This document shows positions 6,610 to 8,841 of a stretch of DNA of 8,841 bases, piece after piece. The DNA is taken from positions 1 to 8,841 of the forward strand of contig JACCUV010000420.1 of assembly GCA_013698495.1 (NCBI GenBank). The letters run 5' to 3'. The stretch is from Chloroflexia bacterium (lineage in GTDB: Bacteria > Chloroflexota > Chloroflexia > Thermomicrobiales > UBA6265). A program made the position numbers and the translations under genes. The number at the start of each line of letters is the position of its first letter. Position 1 is the first letter of the stretch. The notes under the pieces were generated by a model. The model did no database searches. It was not told the DNA's origin and worked only from the letters and a program-made list of their open reading frames with translations.

Positions 6610-7341
6610 TCAGCGAGCCATTTCCTGGGGTTCGCCATCCCACTCGAAGAAGCCGCTGGCGCCGGCGATCCGGTCAATCAGCGGCGCCGCAAGCGCGAGT
6701 TGGGTCTCCAGGGAAGTTGCCAGCAGCGCTTCGCGGAACTCAGCCCCGAGATGCGGGTCCATATCGTCGAGGTCCATGAGTAGCGCCTTGGAGCGCGGCA
6801 GCCAACGGCCCTGCTGGAGAAAGTGCAACTTCGTGGTCTCGATCAGGGCCTCAGTCACGATGGTGTGAGCACGGTCCGGGTCGATGTCGGCGATGTCGGC
6901 GGCATCCTCAAAACCGGTCGCGATCGCGTGCTTGCGCTGCAGCAAGGCGTCCGCCGAGAGTCGCGGTCCGCCGTCGAGCGTGCGCCCGGCGAGCGCCAAC
7001 AGCCTGACCATCACGCCATCCGTGTCATGCACGATCTCCCCGGTGGCGATCAGGTGGGACATCACCGGTCGACCCTCAGAGGGCTCGCGCTCGATCGTGC
7101 GGATCATCTGGAACTCGGGGTTGACGAATATCTCGGCCGGCACGCCGTTGAAAAAACGTTGGCTGCGTCGCCGCCAGGTCGCGTCGTGGATGACCATGAA
7201 GTCGAGGTCGCTGGCGGCATGGGGCGCCTCCCGGATGATCGTTCCACTGACGATTATGCCCGTTTGTTGGTAGCGCAGGTTGATATGGTCGACTGCGTCG
7301 CGCAGCGCGGCTGCGTATGGCTCAACCATCGACGACGTCAT
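6610..7341 (-). CDS. Nucleotidyltransferase-fold protein of unknown substrate
   Basis: From ATG 7341 the protein has 243 residues. Its N-terminal third is a pol-beta-type nucleotidyltransferase core: SGTIIREAPHAASDLDFMV (32-50) has the Ser-Gly/Thr helix start and the Asp45-x-Asp47 metal pair, and VPAEIFVNP (67-75) supplies Glu70 as the likely third carboxylate. The rest is helical, with LLQRKHAIATGFEDAADI (133-150) and a helix around 158-180, resembling the accessory region of aminoglycoside-adenylyltransferase-like or uncharacterised family members. It would move a nucleotide from an NTP to a protein, RNA or small molecule; I cannot name the acceptor. No HEPN (MNT partner) gene is adjacent, which argues against a two-gene MNT-HEPN toxin-antitoxin pair. 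The open frame extends upstream to about 7494, but that part lacks family-like sequence and would run through the palindrome. No start has a strong ribosome site; ATG 7329 is an alternative. Confidence 0.8.
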   Translation of the reverse strand: MTSSMVEPYAAALRDAVDHINLRYQQTGIIVSGTIIREAPHAASDLDFMVIHDATWRRRSQRFFNGVPAEIFVNPEFQMIRTIEREPSEGRPVMSHLIATGEIVHDTDGVMVRLLALAGRTLDGGPRLSADALLQRKHAIATGFEDAADIADIDPDRAHTIVTEALIETTKLHFLQQGRWLPRSKALLMDLDDMDPHLGAEFREALLATSLETQLALAAPLIDRIAGASGFFEWDGEPQEMAR

Positions 7342-7473
7342 TGGCGGCGCACTTTCGTAGGGGTCAACCCCGTGTTGACACATGGTGGCGACTGCGGGAG
7401 ACCCGCTCGGTCGCCTTGTTCGCGAACCGGCCAGGCATCGAAATCTATCCGTCACGAACCTGACCCCAAGCGC

Positions 7474-7496
7474 CATTGTACGTGTGGCGTACAATG
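7474..7496. repeat. Perfect 9-bp inverted repeat (operator-like or hairpin)
   Basis: CATTGTACG and CGTACAATG are exact reverse complements separated by TGTGG. The element lies 18 bp past the permease stop and 133 bp before the nucleotidyltransferase start. No T-run follows on either strand, so it does not look like a standard intrinsic terminator. The size and symmetry suit a dimeric repressor site, or an mRNA hairpin protecting the permease 3' end. Confidence 0.55.
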
Positions 7497-7513
7497 ACTC
7501 CAGGTAAAGAACA

Positions 7514-8377
7514 CTATCCCTTCATCGAACCAGCCAGCATGCCGCGAATAAAAAACCGCCCAAGCAGAACGTAGATTACGAGCGTCGGGATCGCGGCCAG
7601 CACCGCGCCCGCCATCACGACGTTCCAGGCTACCGAAAACGAACCGCTGAGGTTGTTTAGCGCGACGGTGATCGGTTGCTCGCGGGGATTGGTGATCACG
7701 GTCAGCCCGAACAGGAACTCGTTCCAAATGTTCGTGAATTGGAAGATGCCCACCACCACGAACGCCGGCAGCGAAAGCGGCAGCATGATCTGGCGAAAGA
7801 TCTGCCACAGACCACCACCGTCGATCCGAGCCGCCTCGACGATCTCGTAGGGGATGTTTGCGAAGTAATTGCGGAAGATCAGCGTCGTGATTGGCAGGCC
7901 ATAGACGACGTGCACCGTGATGAGACCCGCGACCGAACCGTACAGCCCAATCAAATCGAGGAACTGGATGAGCGGAATGAGAATACTTTGGTACGGAATG
8001 AACATCCCGAACAGGAGCAACGCGAAGAGGAGTTCCGAACCGCGGAAGCGCCACTTCGAGAAGAGATATCCGTTCATTGCGCCAATCAGCGACGAGATCA
8101 CCGTTGCCGGAATCACCAGCAGGAAACTCTGCCACAGGTTCGGGCCAAGCTGGTCCCACGCGGCCCGGAATCCTCCACCGCTGAGGCTGTCTGGCAACTC
8201 CCACATCCGGTCGATGCTGACATTGGTGGCGTCTTTAAGGCCCGAAGCAATCATCACATACATCGGCATCAGGTAAAACAGGATCGCAAATCCGATAACG
8301 ATGAACGTGGCTATGTTCTTCCAGGGGAAGCCGCGATGGGTTGGGCCGATGTGGGTGAGGGGCGTGACTGTGCTCAT
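7514..8377 (-). CDS. Carbohydrate ABC transporter permease, MalG-like (CUT1)
   Basis: The 287-residue membrane protein is the second permease of a sugar importer. It has about six helices, near 22-44, 82-106, 114-140, 146-166, 202-225 and 254-275. The cytoplasmic EAA loop EAARIDGGGLWQIFRQIMLP (181-200), which docks on the ATPase, is intact. The C-terminus FIRGMLAGSMKG is the usual ending of MalG-type CUT1 subunits. Its start codon overlaps the stop of the upstream permease by 4 bp (ATGA at 8374-8377), indicating translational coupling. AAGGA lies about nine bases upstream of the ATG. The transported sugar, most likely an oligosaccharide or glycerol-phosphate-like solute for this family, cannot be read from the permease. 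An internal hydrophilic loop at 47-80 faces outward. Confidence 0.95.
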   Translation of the reverse strand: MSTVTPLTHIGPTHRGFPWKNIATFIVIGFAILFYLMPMYVMIASGLKDATNVSIDRMWELPDSLSGGGFRAAWDQLGPNLWQSFLLVIPATVISSLIGAMNGYLFSKWRFRGSELLFALLLFGMFIPYQSILIPLIQFLDLIGLYGSVAGLITVHVVYGLPITTLIFRNYFANIPYEIVEAARIDGGGLWQIFRQIMLPLSLPAFVVVGIFQFTNIWNEFLFGLTVITNPREQPITVALNNLSGSFSVAWNVVMAGAVLAAIPTLVIYVLLGRFFIRGMLAGSMKG

Positions 8378-8841
8378 CGCTCCACGTCCTTCATCGAGCG
8401 GGCGAGGTATGGAACCATCACCAGGGAGATGAGGATCAGCATGATCACCGAGGCGGCCGCGCCGAGGTTGTAGCGGTTGGCCCCGAACGATTGCTCGTAG
8501 ACGAAGATCCCGGGCACGTCGGTCGCGAACCCCGGTCCCTTGCCGGACATCGCGAAGATCAGGTCGAAAATCTTGAGCGAAATATGCCCGAGGATGATCA
8601 GCGTGCTGATCGTGATCGGTTTCAGGAGCGGAATGACGATGTGGCGGTAGGTCTGCCACGTGCTGGCGCCGTCGAGAGCCGCCGCTTCGCGGATGTCGTT
8701 GGAAATTGTGCCCAGGCCCGCGAGATACATCGCCATCGCGAACCCGGAGAGTTGCCAGATCGCGGCAATGATGACCGGAAGCATGGCGATCGGGAGTCCG
8801 ATCTGAGACCTGATCGCTTCCGGCATCGGAATGTCGCCCCA
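8374..8841 (-). CDS. Carbohydrate ABC transporter permease, MalF-like (CUT1), 5'-truncated by the window edge
   Basis: These are the last 155 residues of the first permease; the frame is open to the window edge (reading WGDIP before the first internal Met), so the start is outside. It has hydrophobic segments near 17-42, 74-98 and 125-146, and an EAA loop REAAALDGASTWQTYRHIVIP (51-71) that contacts the ATPase. The ending YLARSMKDVER is normal for MalF-type subunits, which pair with the MalG-like protein encoded 4 bp overlapping downstream. The solute-binding lipoprotein gene is usually just upstream and would be beyond 8841. Full-length relatives are about 290-310 residues. Confidence 0.93.
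   Translation of the reverse strand, partial: WGDIPMPEAIRSQIGLPIAMLPVIIAAIWQLSGFAMAMYLAGLGTISNDIREAAALDGASTWQTYRHIVIPLLKPITISTLIILGHISLKIFDLIFAMSGKGPGFATDVPGIFVYEQSFGANRYNLGAAASVIMLILISLVMVPYLARSMKDVER

Noticed and set aside
7374..7400. TTGACA -35-like hexamer on the plus strand
   Set aside because: No -10 element at the right distance and no plus-strand gene downstream.
7342..7494. 5' extension of the nucleotidyltransferase frame
   Set aside because: It is Arg-rich, without family similarity, crosses the perfect inverted repeat and lacks a ribosome site.
1..8841. tRNA, rRNA, CRISPR, insertion sequences or attachment sites
   Set aside because: No repeats in array, no transposase or integrase motifs, and no tRNA-like cloverleaf were seen by eye.

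Overview
This window comes from a GC-rich bacterial chromosome with dense, GC3-biased coding on both strands. The gene styles (CUT1 sugar permeases, DinB/DUF664 proteins, a HicB-like regulator, an AroH plus type I-beta AroF pair) would suit Chloroflexota, perhaps Thermomicrobia, but that assignment is an inference and nothing in the window fixes it. I see no rRNA, tRNA, CRISPR array, transposase or phage gene.

Plus strand, left end. The window opens inside a PLP-dependent aminotransferase of the MalY/PatB (cystathionine beta-lyase-like) family (1-955). After 51 bp comes a two-domain protein (1007-2116) that joins a dienelactone-hydrolase-like alpha/beta hydrolase to a DinB/DUF664 four-helix domain. 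A 12-helix MFS transporter (2148-3356, minus strand) converges on it.

Middle. A 275-bp intergenic stretch leads to a plus-strand HicB-like protein (3632-4171). It has a C-terminal helix-turn-helix and an AT-hook-like tail but no intact HicA toxin partner. A short stretch resembling HicA lies in another frame across its 5' end, so the start of this gene, or its integrity, is in doubt.

Minus strand, aromatic block. An AroH-type chorismate mutase (5964-6410), a type I-beta DAHP synthase (4828-5868) and a RimJ/RimL-like GNAT acetyltransferase (4226-4735) lie head to tail. The first two supply the first step and the branch-point step of aromatic amino-acid synthesis. The GNAT may be only a passenger.

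Minus strand, right end. A stand-alone nucleotidyltransferase-fold protein (6610-7341) lies between the aromatic block and two overlapping CUT1-type ABC permeases (7514-8377, and 8374 to the window edge). The sugar-binding protein and possibly the ATPase would lie outside. A perfect 9-bp inverted repeat (7474-7496) sits between the permeases and the nucleotidyltransferase gene.

Most of the window is ordinary metabolism and transport. The best leads are the hydrolase-DinB fusion, the HicB/HTH/AT-hook protein with a possible hicA remnant, and the perfect palindrome. I do not see convincing evidence for a wholly new multi-gene system.
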